This document shows positions 50,226 through 60,435 of a stretch of 64,000 nucleotides of DNA, one piece after another. The stretch lies in the NCBI RefSeq assembly GCF_001316105.1, contig NZ_BBCP01000011.1:1-64000 (forward strand), read 5' to 3'. Each line of letters starts with the position of its first letter. Position 1 is the first letter of the stretch. This DNA is from Thermogymnomonas acidicola JCM 13583 (GTDB lineage: Archaea > Thermoplasmatota > Thermoplasmata > Thermoplasmatales > Thermoplasmataceae). The notes below the pieces were generated by a model, which was not told the origin of the DNA, made no database searches, and saw nothing but the letters and a program-made list of their open reading frames with translations. The position numbers and the translations under genes were made by a program.

Positions 50226-50999
50226 AATGCTTCATTGCTAGGTACATCCTTAGTGCGTCCCTGTTCTCCCTGACGTCGTGGACACGCAGTATGTCTACGC
50301 CCTTCTCCATGAGGAATATGGAAGATGCTATCGTCCCGGGAAGTCTGTCATTAACATCCCTGCCGGTTATTCTGCCTATGAAGGTCTTCCTGGACGCCCC
50401 CCCAACGAGGAGCGGGAAGCCGAACCTGAAGCACTCCATGTTGGATATCAGTACCATGTTCTGCACAGAGTCCTTGGCGAAGCCAGGCCAGGGTCAACCA
50501 CTATGCTCTCTGGTTCCGCGCCAACCTCAATGATCTTCCTTGCCTGTGCCTGGAGGAAGGAGGCAACCTCATATACAACGTCCCTGTAATCGGTCATGCT
50601 CTGCATGGTCTTCGGGTCTCCGCGCATGTGCATGACTATGCACTTCAGGTCAGCGGACGTCGTCAGGGACAGCATGGCCTCATTCGTGAAGCCCGTTATG
50701 TCGTTCACGTAATCAATGTCGTAGCGCAGCATGTCCTCAAGCGTCTCAGGGTTCCTGGTATCTATTGACACAGGTATATCGGAGACCTCTGTCAGGTACT
50801 CGACCACAGGCCTTAGCCTCTTTATCTCCTCCTTCGGCGGCACAGGGTCAGAGCCTGGCCTCGTGCTCTCGCCGCCAACATCTATTATGTCTGGCTTCTG
50901 GTCCAGCATTTCCTCGATCTTCTTCACCGGTTCGCTACCTACCCTGGAACCCTCGTAGAACGAATCGGGTGTGGCGTTGATTATCCCCCCCATTACCAT
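50206..50999 (-). CDS. folP: Dihydropteroate synthase-like protein (frameshifted)
   Basis: Pterin-binding TIM-barrel enzyme, about 262 residues. ATG 50999 gives MVMGGIINATPDSFYEGSR (family MGIINATPDSF plus one extra Gly). IIDVGGESTRPGSDPV is the second signature; DYVNDITGF, CIVMHMRGDPKTMQ and VVDPGL-GFAKDS (repaired near 50492) are others. SRKTFIGRITGR is the C-terminal substrate loop. Archaea differ in whether this fold makes folate or methanopterin-type cofactors, so the product is left open. Confidence 0.88.
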
Positions 51000-51283
51000 G
51001 GCACCTCAAGAGGCTTCGAGAGGTCTTTGAGCATGCGGTCAACCACGGCCCTGGTGGCCTCACCGTACTGCGAGAGCTCTATGAGCAGGGACCTGACATC
51101 CTGTGCAGGGCCCCCCCTGGTCACATAGTGCCACACATCTCTCCCCCCCTTCTCCTGGAACCTCTCCAGCAGTTCAACGCCGTCTATCCTCATCTCTCTG
51201 TCTGAATAAACTTCCACGGACGCATCCCTGCTCCCATCACCTCTGAACCTGCTCCTGGCCGGGAAAGCAGCCAGAACTGCCAT
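50993..51283 (-). CDS. Small hypothetical protein linked to folP
   Basis: About 96 residues from ATG 51283 (MAVLAAFPARSRFRGDGSRD); its stop overlaps the folP start. Segments VEVYSDREMRIDGVELLERF and DVRSLLIELSQYGEATRAVV predict an alpha/beta fold. I do not recognise a family. Two in-frame 7-base runs (EKGGRD, RGGPAQ) probably add a glycine each. Tight coupling with folP suggests a role in pterin metabolism, by inference only. Confidence 0.6.
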   Translation of the reverse strand: MAVLAAFPARSRFRGDGSRDASVEVYSDREMRIDGVELLERFQEKGGRDVWHYVTRGGPAQDVRSLLIELSQYGEATRAVVDRMLKDLSKPLEVPW

Positions 51284-51306
51284 GATTCTTAAAACATAAC
51301 TTTCTG

Positions 51307-51314
51307 TATATAAA
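51307..51314 (-). promoter_or_regulatory. TATA box of the hypothetical-folP operon
   Basis: Plus-strand TATATAAA (minus TTTATATA), centred 27 bases upstream of ATG 51283; supports that ATG over an in-frame upstream codon at 51355. Confidence 0.6.
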
Positions 51315-51515
51315 TGTAGTGTGTATGCCCAGGTGTAGGGCCGTGGTGCTATCAACCTTTATATCTCATGGATCGCATGTGATCATATATGCACTCCTGC
51401 GTTCAGCCGGCTAAAATGTATTCAGATATGTATTTAACGGGTGTGTATGGGATAACATTATTAGGCTGGGTGAAATGAGTGGCAATTGTAAAATTTACAC
51501 TCAGAGAGGTTATGT

Positions 51516-51941
51516 ATGGTTCCCGGTGAGCTTGCAAGGCCCAACACGGAGCGCAATTACACGACAATAGATGAGCTGGCGATGGCAATCAGGAAGGGCT
51601 TAAGCCTGCAGAACAAAAGGATGGGCGAAGAGGAATCCATGGAGGCCGCGGAACACATAATCAACTTTTTCGGCTACAGCGACAGGGTCATAGACAACAT
51701 GCTCGAGCCGGAGGACAGGGATGCCTTCTACACCATGGAGGACATAGGGGGGGTGCTGCAGACGGAGAGGGAGGAGACCACCCTTTACGACGGAAGGGAG
51801 TGGAGGATCCACTACTGGCTCCTGAACATCCCGAGGATAATGGAGCTGGCCAGGATGAAGGTGAACGACGTCAAGGAGGTAAAGAGCGAGGAATCGCAGC
51901 TCTATGAAGAGATCCCGGATGAGTACTGGAAGGCCAGCTAG
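51516..51941 (+). CDS. DUF6015-like conserved Thermoplasmata protein
   Basis: 141 residues from ATG 51516, preceded by a purine-rich stretch (GAGAGGT). Acidic, mainly helical: YTTIDELAMAIRKGLSLQNK, EAAEHIINFFGYSDRVIDNM and EWRIHYWLLNIPRIMELAR. It resembles DUF6015-type archaeal proteins with no known function. The frame is intact with one in-frame 7-G run (DIGGVLQ). It ends ten bases before the ABCE1 start, so co-expression with a ribosome-recycling factor is likely. Confidence 0.65.
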   Translation: MVPGELARPNTERNYTTIDELAMAIRKGLSLQNKRMGEEESMEAAEHIINFFGYSDRVIDNMLEPEDRDAFYTMEDIGGVLQTEREETTLYDGREWRIHYWLLNIPRIMELARMKVNDVKEVKSEESQLYEEIPDEYWKAS

Positions 51942-51950
51942 GTGGTGCTA

Positions 51951-53738
51951 TTGCACATTGCAGTCCTCAGGAGGGATAGGTGCCACCCCCCCAAGAAGTG
52001 CAACCACGAGTGCCAGTATTACTGCCCCCCCCAGTGAGGAGCGGGACGCCAACAATAGAGTTCCCGGATGCAGAGGGGCAGCCACTCATCACCGAAAAAC
52101 TGTGCATAGGCTGTGGCATATGCGTGAGGCGTTGCCCATTCGGCGCAATAACCATAGTCGGTATACCTGACGAGCTGGAGAAGGAGAAGGTACACCAGTT
52201 TTCGGAGAACTCGTTCAGGCTCTACTCACTGCCGGTGGTCCAGCAGGGGGGGAAGGTGACAGCCATACTGGGTCAGAACGGTATGGGGGGGAAGTCAACA
52301 ACGCTCAGCATACTGGCAGGTAACACGATCCCGAACTTCGGCAACTTCAGGGAACCACCCTCAAAGGACGATGTGGTAAAGAGGCTTTCCGGCACGGTTA
52401 TGGGCCAGTACTTCAGGGACCTCTACTCTGGCAGGAAGAAGGTGGTGCTCAAGAGCCAGTATGTGGACCTGATCCCAAGGGTTGTCAAGGGCAGGATAAG
52501 GGACGCACTTTCAAATGCAGATCAATCGGGGGGCGCATGGATGAGGTCGTCTCCCTCATGTCCATGGAGGGTGTGCTAGACAAGGATATCGATAAGTGCT
52601 CTGGCGGCGAGCTCCAGAAGCTGGCAATATCCGTGGCCCTGCTGAAGGACGCGGATGTCTACCTAATGGACGAGATGTCCTCATACCTCGACATAACCGA
52701 GAGGCTGCGCGTGGCCAGGGTGGTGCAGGAGCTCGCGAGGGACAGGACAGTGCTTGTGGTCGAGCACGACCTTGCCATAATGGACTGGATGGCCGACGCA
52801 GTCCACATAGTGTATGGAAAGCCGGGCGCCTACGGCGTTATAACGGAGCAGAAGTCAACAAACAAGGCTGTCAACGAGTTCCTGTCCGGATACCTTAGGG
52901 AGGAAAACGTCAGGATCAGGGAGAGCTCCATAGACTTCCAGGAGCGCACGCTCAGGAGGGATGTCAATGCGCCTGTGCTGGTGAGCTGGGAGAACGTATC
53001 GAAAACGCTTGGAGACTTCACACTCAGGGCCAGGAGCGGCTCCATAAGGCTCACGCAGGTGGTCGGCGTGCTGGGGAGGAACGGCCTCGGCAAGACGAGC
53101 TTCGTGAAGATACTGGCAGGCATAATGCAGCCTGACACGGGGGCGGTATCATCAACAGTCAGGGTCGCCTACAAGCCGCAGTACATAAGCGTGGACTATG
53201 CAGGCACAGTTGCAGACCTCATAGGGGAAGCCCTGAAGGAAAGGTCTGCGGACACCTTTGTGAACAACGAGATAATGCACCCCCTCCAGATAAACGAGCT
53301 CATGGACCTTGAGGTCGAGGATCTCTCCGGCGGCGAGCTACAGAGGCTCTCCATAGCGATCACCCTTGCCAGGGACGCGGACCTCTTTCTCCTAGACGAG
53401 CCGTCAGCCCACCTTGACAGTGCCATGAGGATGGAGGCCGCCAAGGTCATAAGGAGGGTCATGGAGAACAACAGGAAGAGCGCTCTCGTGGTGGACCATG
53501 ATGTGTACTTCATAGACCTGATCTCCGACTCACTCATGGTCTTCAGGGGGGGGAGGGCGGAAGGCACGGCGAGGCTTTCGGCCCGATGGACATGCGTTCG
53601 GGAATGAACATGTTCCTCTCAGACGCTGGTGTTACTTTCAGGCGTGACCAGCAGACGAAGAGGCCAAGGATAAACAAGCCAGGCAGCAGCCTGGACAGGT
53701 CGCAGAGGGAAAGCGGGGGGGAGTACTACTTCAGCTGA
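51951..53738 (+). CDS. Ribosome-recycling ATPase ABCE1/RLI (frameshifted)
   Basis: Splits ribosomes after termination. TTG 51951 gives [11 protein letters not shown], the family start; GTGs at 51942 and 51945 are alternatives. Fe-S ligands are [16 protein letters not shown] (repaired) and [16 protein letters not shown]. The first Walker A reads [11 protein letters not shown], one glycine too many from a 7-G run at 52285-52291; the signature is [11 protein letters not shown]. The second NBD has [21 protein letters not shown] and [13 protein letters not shown]. Breaks lie near 51986-51992, 52025-52032, 52528 and 53546-53580. About 585 residues. Confidence 0.95.
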
Positions 53739-53850
53739 CCGGGGGGGGAGCTGATGCCTGGAGCACAAAGGGCATTTAGTTAAGGGACAGTTCCATAAGG
53801 CATCGCAACACAACAAGGGTGGGTACAGGGATGTCTCGCAGTGATGAGGC

Positions 53851-55725
53851 ATGGAGGTCCTTTTCAGGGACGGGCTGGCCAGGATAGGCAGGTTCTCAAC
53901 ACCACACGGTGAACTGGAGACGCCAACGGTCATGCCGGTGATCAACCCAAACATCATAGTCGTGAGCCCCTCGGAGATGAAGAGGATAGGGGGGGTCAGG
54001 GCCATAATAACGAACAGTTACATAATAAGGAGGAACGCCGAACTGAGAGAGAAGGCGCTATCTTCAGGCCTGCACTCGATGCTGTCCTTTGACGGGCCTA
54101 TAATGACCGACAGCGGCACCTTCCAGAGCTACGTCTACGGTGGTGTGGAGTACGACAACGCCGGCATGGTGGAGTTCCAGAAGTCCATAGGGAGTGATAT
54201 CGTAACGATACTGGACGTCTTCACGAAGCCGGAAGACCCCCCTACGAGCAGGTCAGGAGGGCCATAGAGGTCACGAGGGCAAGGGTCGACGAGGTGGACC
54301 CGGGCGACTCGCTCCTGGCCGGCCCCCCCATACAGGGCTCCATATACGATGACCTCAGGGCCTATTCCGCAAAACTCATGTCCGGCAGCAAGGCCACTTA
54401 CCTGCCCATAGGGGGTGTCGTGCCCCCCCTGCTGGAGAGTTACCGCTATGCGGACCTGGTCAGGATCATAGTGAACTCAAAGGTGAATGCTCCCTTCAGC
54501 AGGCCAATACACCTCTTCGGCGGGGGACACCCGATGTTCATACCCATGGCAGTTCTGCTTGGCGTGGACATCTTCGATTCCGCCTCCTATGTGAAGTACG
54601 CAAGGGACGGCCGCCTCCTCTTTCCCGATGGCACCCGGGATGCGTCAGAGGTGCTTGAGTTCCCGTACTGGAGCCCACTCAGGGACATGCAGCAGAGGGA
54701 CATAGCTGCCATGGACAAGAGGGAGAGGCTCTACTGGTTCAGCCTGCACAACCTCCACGCGCTCTTCAGCGAGATCCGTGAGGTGCGCATCAGGATTGAG
54801 GAGCAGACGCTATGGGAATACGTGCAGTCGAAGGCCATGGCGCACCCCACGCTACTCGAGGCCTTCAGGACCCTGCGCTCCTATTCAAGGCTCCTCGAGA
54901 GATACACGGAGGTATCGAAGAAGAACTCCTTCATGTACCTGGACACCAGGTCCCTTGAACACCCGTCTGCGGTTAGGCTGTCAAGGTTCCTGGAAAGTTT
55001 CGTTGGCGGAGACCCCCGTTTTCGTCCCCAGGGCCGAATATGAGGGAAACAGGGGGGGCGCAGTCATATCAAGGTACGAGAGGAGCCAGAGGCCGTTCCT
55101 GGTGCAGTGGATGCACGGTTGGGTGCCAATGGAGCTTGAGGACACCTACCCCCCCGTGCAGCAGTACGTTGGGCCGGAGGCAAGGCTAATCCCTGATGTG
55201 GGCAGTCCCTTGGAAGAAGAAGGCCAAAGGCTGAGGGACTTTGACCTGGAGAAGGTAAGGGCAATCGCGGACTACCAGTTCGGGAAGGGCGCTGGCAGGG
55301 TACTTTTCCCGGACGGGACGGAGATAGTGAAGTCCAGGGCAACAGGGCGCATCCGCACCATATCCTATGGCGGGGGGGTGCAGGTGGCAACGATGAGGCC
55401 CAAGGACGGCCTGTTCACTCTGACGATGGAGGGGGGCAAGGAGGCTCCACCAGGGCATCGGTGGGAAAAGGCTACGTGTCTTTGTGAACAGGGAGAGCGA
55501 GGCTTTCAACAGGGCTGGCTACAATGTTTTCTTCAAGTTCATAGTGGACTTTGACCCGGAGATCGTGGCCGGCAACGAGACCCTCGTTGTCAGTGAGGGG
55601 GGGACGATCTCCTTGCTGTGGGCAAGGCCTCGGTCTCTGGCCTGGAGATGGCCTCTTACAGGAAGGGAGTGGCGGTGAAGGTGCACCACAGCGCCGGGAG
55701 CCACGCGGATGTCAGTGCACCCTAG
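53851..55725 (+). CDS. tgtA: tRNA-guanine(15) transglycosylase, archaeosine (frameshifted)
   Basis: Exchanges G15 of tRNA for preQ0 in archaeosine synthesis. ATG 53851. SEMKRIGGVRAIITNSYII, FDGPIMTDSGTFQSYVYG (nucleophile/base Asp region) and HLFGGGHPMFIPMAVLLG are barrel motifs. The zinc ligands expected after the barrel were not clearly recognised. The C-terminal half ends with a PUA domain (ADYQFGKGAGRVLFPDG; VFVNRESEAFNRAGYNVFFK; GNETLVVSEG). Breaks lie near 54237-54243, 55014, 55435-55460 and 55599-55605. About 620 residues, the full-length archaeal form. It overlaps the convergent EamA gene by 14 bases. Confidence 0.9.
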
Positions 55726-56590
55726 ACCTGATGTACTTGTCCAGGGTTGTCAGGAGCATGGCGGCGACCATGAGGGCCATGCCGGAGAGCGTCAGGTATC
55801 CCGGCGCATCGCCGTAGAAGAGGTAGGATGTGAGTGCGGCGAACACCGGCTCGCCTGTGTATATGACACCTGCCGCGGTTGGCTCTATGTATCTCAGCGC
55901 GACGGTGTTTATGTAGTAGGCCAGTACGCTGGCAAAGACAGCGGTGAAGGCTATCGCAAACCATGCGTAACTCCCCGGCACTGTGAACCTCTCCCCCCCT
56001 GTGATGGGCACGAAGACCGAGGAGAGTGCTGCAACTGTGGCCATTTGGTAGAAGGTGAAGGTCACGGAATCGACCTTATACGTGTACTTGGAAACGTAGA
56101 TGGTTTGAAGGGCGTAGGCAACGGCGCAGGCCACTGTGAGCATGTTTCCCAGGAAGGTACTGCGCGAGGAGAGGCTCGTCACAGACATGACGATGAGGCC
56201 TGTGAGCGCCAGCACAGATGCAACTATATCCATCCTGGCCACAGGCGCCCTCAGGATGAGGAGAGAGAAGATGGGTATCAGGATCACGTACAGGCCTGTG
56301 ATTATGCCGGAGAGTGCGGGTGAGGTGTAGTCCAGGCCCAGGGTCTGGAAGAAGTACCCTGCGAAGAGGAAGGCACCAGATATGAGGCCGTAGACTGAGC
56401 TGGTGAGGGAAAACGAACCCCTCCTCCGCAGGGCGAACGGCAGGAGGAGGGCTGCTGATATGGCAAACCTCAGGGCCAGGAATGGGGATGGCTCAACCGA
56501 GGCCAGCGCGACCTTGATCATCGGGAACGTAACGCCCCCCCATATGAAGGTCACAAGCACAAGGAGCGCCACGTAATAGATCCTGTTCAT
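55712..56590 (-). CDS. EamA/DMT-family permease
   Basis: Drug/metabolite transporter family, 292 residues, ten hydrophobic helices in two EamA repeats. FIWGGVTFPMIKVALASVEP begins the first repeat; EPTAAGVIYTGEPVFAALTS is the conserved helix of the second. ATG 56590 overlaps the stop of the upstream reductase. Frame intact, with one in-frame 7-base run (WGGVTF) and one giving TGGERF. Substrate unknown. Confidence 0.9.
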   Translation of the reverse strand: MNRIYYVALLVLVTFIWGGVTFPMIKVALASVEPSPFLALRFAISAALLLPFALRRRGSFSLTSSVYGLISGAFLFAGYFFQTLGLDYTSPALSGIITGLYVILIPIFSLLILRAPVARMDIVASVLALTGLIVMSVTSLSSRSTFLGNMLTVACAVAYALQTIYVSKYTYKVDSVTFTFYQMATVAALSSVFVPITGGERFTVPGSYAWFAIAFTAVFASVLAYYINTVALRYIEPTAAGVIYTGEPVFAALTSYLFYGDAPGYLTLSGMALMVAAMLLTTLDKYIRSRVH

Positions 56591-57749
56591 TTACCGCGGA
56601 GGAAGTTGAACACCATAGAAGGGTTTTTCATGAGCACCCTGAGCACGACCCTGGACGGGTAGTCTATATCGCCCACCGAGTTTATGAGGTTCACCACCTC
56701 TGGCTTCGAGACCTCCCTGTAGATCGCGTCCAGGGCGCGGTCTGAGAGCATCGTGAAGAACCTCTGCACCAGGTAGTCAAAGGAGAGCTCCATGCCCAGC
56801 CTCCTCTTCCAGGCCCTCTGGTACCTCGATAGGGACCTGGCCGAGAGGTCGTCGCTCTCCAGGGCTTTCTCCAGGGTCTCCGCAGCAGCAGACGCAGAAA
56901 CGAGGCCGGTGTATATGCCTCCGCCAGAGAGAGGCTTCACTATGCCTGCAGCATCTCCAACCAGGAGCGCAGAGTCCCTGTAGGTCCTCTTCAGGTACCT
57001 GATCGGTATCCCCCCGCCGTTTATTCCGAGCACCCTTGCACCCGGGAACATGGAGATGAGCCTGTTGAAATAGGCCGTGGCATTCCTGTGGTACACGCCG
57101 AGCCCTATCCTTGAGAGGTGGCCCGCAGGCGTGGCCCACGCGAAGAAGCCTGAACTGAACCCGCTGCCCAGGAACACATCGACGCTGTCCTGATCCTCCA
57201 TCCTGTAAGAGGCATCCACCTGGTACGTGCTTATGACCCTGCCCGGTACCTCACCGAAGAGCTCTTTCCTGACCACGCTGTTGACACCGTCTGCCCCCCC
57301 GACCACCACACGGCAGTCCAGGTCCTGAGGTCTCCACCTTCACGCACCGTCACCCTTGCCCCCCCCTGTGCGTTGCAGTGACGCCTGTCACCCTTGCCCC
57401 CCCCAACCCTCAGGTCCACGCCTGCACCCACAGCCATGCCCGCAGCGTCCTTGTCAAACTCATCCCTGTCCATGACTACGGTCTTCTCGGACTTGGCCAC
57501 ATGGATGCTCTCCCCCCCGTTGGGGAAGTGGATATGGGCCCCCCCGCTGACTGCGTTGACCTTGGACCCGCTCTTCACCATCCTGAAGACCCTCTCCGAT
57601 ACCAGGCCAGTGCACTCCACGGGCTTTCCCACGTCCTCGTGCTCCTCCAGGAGGACAACGCTGAACCCCCCCTTTTCGAGAGGAGATAGGAGGCGTATGA
57701 GCCAGAGGGGGCCAGCGCCCACTACAACTGCGTCTATCAGGGCAACCAC
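56587..57749 (-). CDS. Geranylgeranyl reductase family protein (frameshifted)
   Basis: FAD enzyme that saturates the isoprenoid chains of archaeal lipids, or of menaquinone. GTG 57749, one base after the polB stop, gives VVALIDAVVVGAGP, the start of the Rossmann motif; the second half (expected G-x-G-x-x-G continuation) is scrambled by errors near 57700-57710. GKPVECTGLVSERVFRM is the conserved cysteine segment of these reductases and LVGDAAGIVKPLSGGGIYTG the FAD-binding GD motif. Breaks also lie near 57294-57300, 57361-57367 and 57398-57404. About 390 residues. Confidence 0.87.
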
Positions 57750-57750
57750 C

Positions 57751-60158
57751 TCAGAAGAAGCTGTCCAGGGTGACGTTCTTCTTCTGTCCCTTCTCCTCAG
57801 CCCTTTGCTCCACGAAGGTATCCAGGCTCCTCTGTCCACTGGACTTCGATATCACGGATATCTCGCTCTGCAGGCTCTCAAGCACCCTGTTCAGGGTTTC
57901 CTCTATCCTCCTGGCGTAGTACTCCCAGTCAGGAGTTCCCCCCCTGAACTCTGTCCCGTCTATGTACGGCTCCACCTCCTGGGGCGACTTCCTGCTGTTA
58001 GTAACGATCCATGAGACCTTCATGCCAGGCACGAAGGTCTCCCCCCCATCTCTATGAGCTTCTTGGCCACGCGTACGTTCGCAAGCGATTCCTGCTCATA
58101 ACTGTCGAAAGACTTGACACTCCTTGATATGACGAGTTTCTCCAGCGGTATTGATGGGTCCCCCCCTCTGAGCACCCTGCGCACTATGTCCTTCGAATAG
58201 TTTATTGCACCTTCGATGTCCCTCTGCAGTATGAGGTCGAAGACCCTGGCCAGGGCCTCGCTCTGCAGGTCGAAGGAATCCGTTCTCCTGGTCTCGTAGC
58301 CCCTGACAAGGATCGTGCCCTTTGCGTCCTCCGGGTACACTATCTTGCCCGCGTACCTCTTCTTTGCCCCATGGGAGAACAGAGGGTCCATGACCTTCTC
58401 GAACTCTATGGTCACCCCCTCCTCCCTGGAGAGTTCCGCGCTGAGCCTGCTGCCAAGCTCCACCGCTTCCTTGACGCTCTTCGCACCAGATTCGATGAAC
58501 ACACTGTCAGTGTCCCCGTATATGACTCTAAAGCCCCTCTTCTCAAGCCTGTCTATCAGGCGCGTTATGGTGTCCCTTGCGAAGCTGGTGACCGCGCTGC
58601 CCAGGTCAACGTTCGTGAACCTGTAGAACGGCGACGCCATCACCCCCCCATAGAACGTGTTCATCAGTACCTTTATCGCGTTCTGTATGCCGTCCCAGTA
58701 TTCCCTCTCCTCGCCCGTGCTGGACTTCATCAGCCTCTTGACCGCGTCCCTCTTCTCCATGAGGTCGCGGAGTATGGACGGAATGAGGCCCTCCCTGACG
58801 CTCTTGTCCAGGAACCTGGCGCCTGAGGGGGGGCTACGATCGTGCCCTCAGGGCTCAGGGTGGTGAAGCATATGTTGTACTTCATTATCATTGAAGGGTA
58901 CATGCTCTTGAAGTCCAGGACAACGACGTTGGAATAGAGCCCTGGGACTATGGTGTGAACGTAACCCCCGGGTATCTTCTCTTCCTTTTCCTCGTTGGCA
59001 GTGAGGGGGACGCCTATGTTCAGCCTGTCTGCCCTCCTTATGAGGATCGAGTCCACGTAGTTGCTTGTACCCCCGTTCGTCACGTCGTCAAGCGGCAGCC
59101 TCGTCACCGTGGACATGAACATGTTCCTGTCAAGCACCCTGAGGCGCTCGAACACCTCCACAGTGAGGTAGGTGTCCTTTATGCAGTACCTGATGACATC
59201 GTCCCTCCTGTTGCTCCACTCCTCCTCTATCTTGAGCCTGTTTATGTTGTCCTTGCCCTCGCCCAGGAGCTCCTTTGCCACGTAGTTTAGGGTCTCGCTC
59301 TTTGGGTGCATTATCTTCTTCACGGACCACCAGACATCCGATATGACCCTGCCATGCAGCCTCCAGAACCTCCCCTGGACACGGCTGGGGGGGACTCCCC
59401 CGTCCCTACCTATGGAGAACCTCACGCCCAGCTTCTTCATCCTGCTCTGGAGCACAGGCATGTCGTACCCGTCTATGTTGTAACCTATTATCACATCAGG
59501 GTCCAGTTCCCTTACCTTCTTCACGAACTCCTCCAGGAGCCTCTTCTCATCGTCGTCGGTTATGGCGCCCTGCTCGATTTTGTCCCCCCCGAACTTCAGC
59601 GTGTAGCCCACGGTGAATATCCTGCCCCCCCACTCATCGTTCTTCTCCTTCTGTATGGCGTTCTCTATGTCTATGGAGAGGACCTTCAGCTTGGGGGTTG
59701 AACTCATCTGTGTTCTCTATCTTCGATATCCTGAGCACCAGGTCTGTGGAGTACCTGGGATCCCTCTCCTCCTCCCCCCCCTCTATGTAAACGCATGAGC
59801 CCAGGTCCATGTCATAGATGAACCTGTGGTGGAAAGGTATGTCAGCAGCAAGGACTGGGCAGAACTTCTTGTACCTCTCCCTGTACTCAGGGACTTTCCA
59901 CGGCGAGTTTATGAAAAAGCGCACCACGCGCCTGTTCCTGCCCATGTACCAGAGTGTCTTCTCCTCCATCCTGAAGTATTCCGGGTCGTTCTTCATCTCC
60001 TCTACAATAGAATCCTCGGGCTCCACCAGGTCAAAGTAAGGCTTGAAGCCATAGTAGAGCGCTGTGACGGACATGCCATCGTCGGTCCTGCCGTAGAGCT
60101 CGATGGTCACGTCCTCCCTCCTGTAGGAGGCCACGAGGATCCTCATTCTGAGCTGCAT
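57751..60158 (-). CDS. polB: DNA polymerase family B (frameshifted)
   Basis: About 800 residues from the codon at 60158 (MQLRMRILVASYRRED). Exonuclease motifs: LSIDIENAIQKEK (Exo I), VIIGYNIDGYDMPVLQ (Exo II) and RYCIKDTYLTVEV (Exo III). Polymerase motifs: VVLDFKSMYPSMIM (A), IKVLMNTFYGGVM (B, one extra G) and VIYGDTDSVFIE (C). Breaks lie near 59690-59697 (run of G between NTDEFNP and KLKVLSIDIE), 58822-58830 and 58039-58046. The C-terminal tail ends KKNVTLDSFF, which resembles a PCNA-binding motif (QxxLxxFF-like, Q missing). Start of an operon with the reductase and EamA genes. Confidence 0.94.
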
Positions 60159-60177
60159 TGTGATTAAAATGCTCCAC

Positions 60178-60187
60178 TACAATATAA
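60178..60187 (-). promoter_or_regulatory. TATA-like element of polB
   Basis: Minus-strand ACGTTATATT, about 25 bases upstream of the polB start at 60158; a second AT-rich stretch (ATTAAATAAC) lies farther upstream. Confidence 0.45.
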
Positions 60188-60202
60188 CGTTATTTAATTA
60201 CT

Positions 60203-60278
60203 CCCCCCCACATTTTTGGGCCGCCCGCTCCCCCCCTATGCATCTCGCCCCCCCCTGTTATGTCATGTGCACCCCCCC
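60203..60278. repeat. Cluster of four C7-C8 tracts in the polB-glyA intergenic region
   Basis: Four C runs of 7, 7, 8 and 7 bases (60203-60209, 60230-60236, 60248-60255, 60272-60278) lie within 76 bases of noncoding DNA, interspersed with ATG/CATG-containing spacers. It is the densest such cluster in the window. Confidence 0.8.
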
Positions 60279-60344
60279 TTCATGCAATGCAGGGGATTTG
60301 CCAGGCTGACTGTATCCGGCGGGCAGATCACGCCTGAACAAGGT

Positions 60345-60354
60345 TAAATATTTC
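60345..60354 (+). promoter_or_regulatory. TATA box of the glyA operon
   Basis: TTAAATATTT centred near 60350, about 86 bases before ATG 60436. The predicted transcript start near 60375 leaves a leader of about 60 bases, longer than at most genes here. An ATG at 60372 opens an eight-codon frame ending TGA. Confidence 0.5.
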
Positions 60355-60435
60355 CTGAGGGATTTCTAAGCATGCACGCCGGTACGCACGGGGGATGATG
60401 TTGCTGTGCCGGCTGTGCGTTCTAAAGGTGTGTCT

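Noticed and set aside
60203-60278. CRISPR-like array at the clustered C tracts
   Set aside because: Spacers are 11-20 bases and the repeats are only homopolymers; no repeat of CRISPR length.
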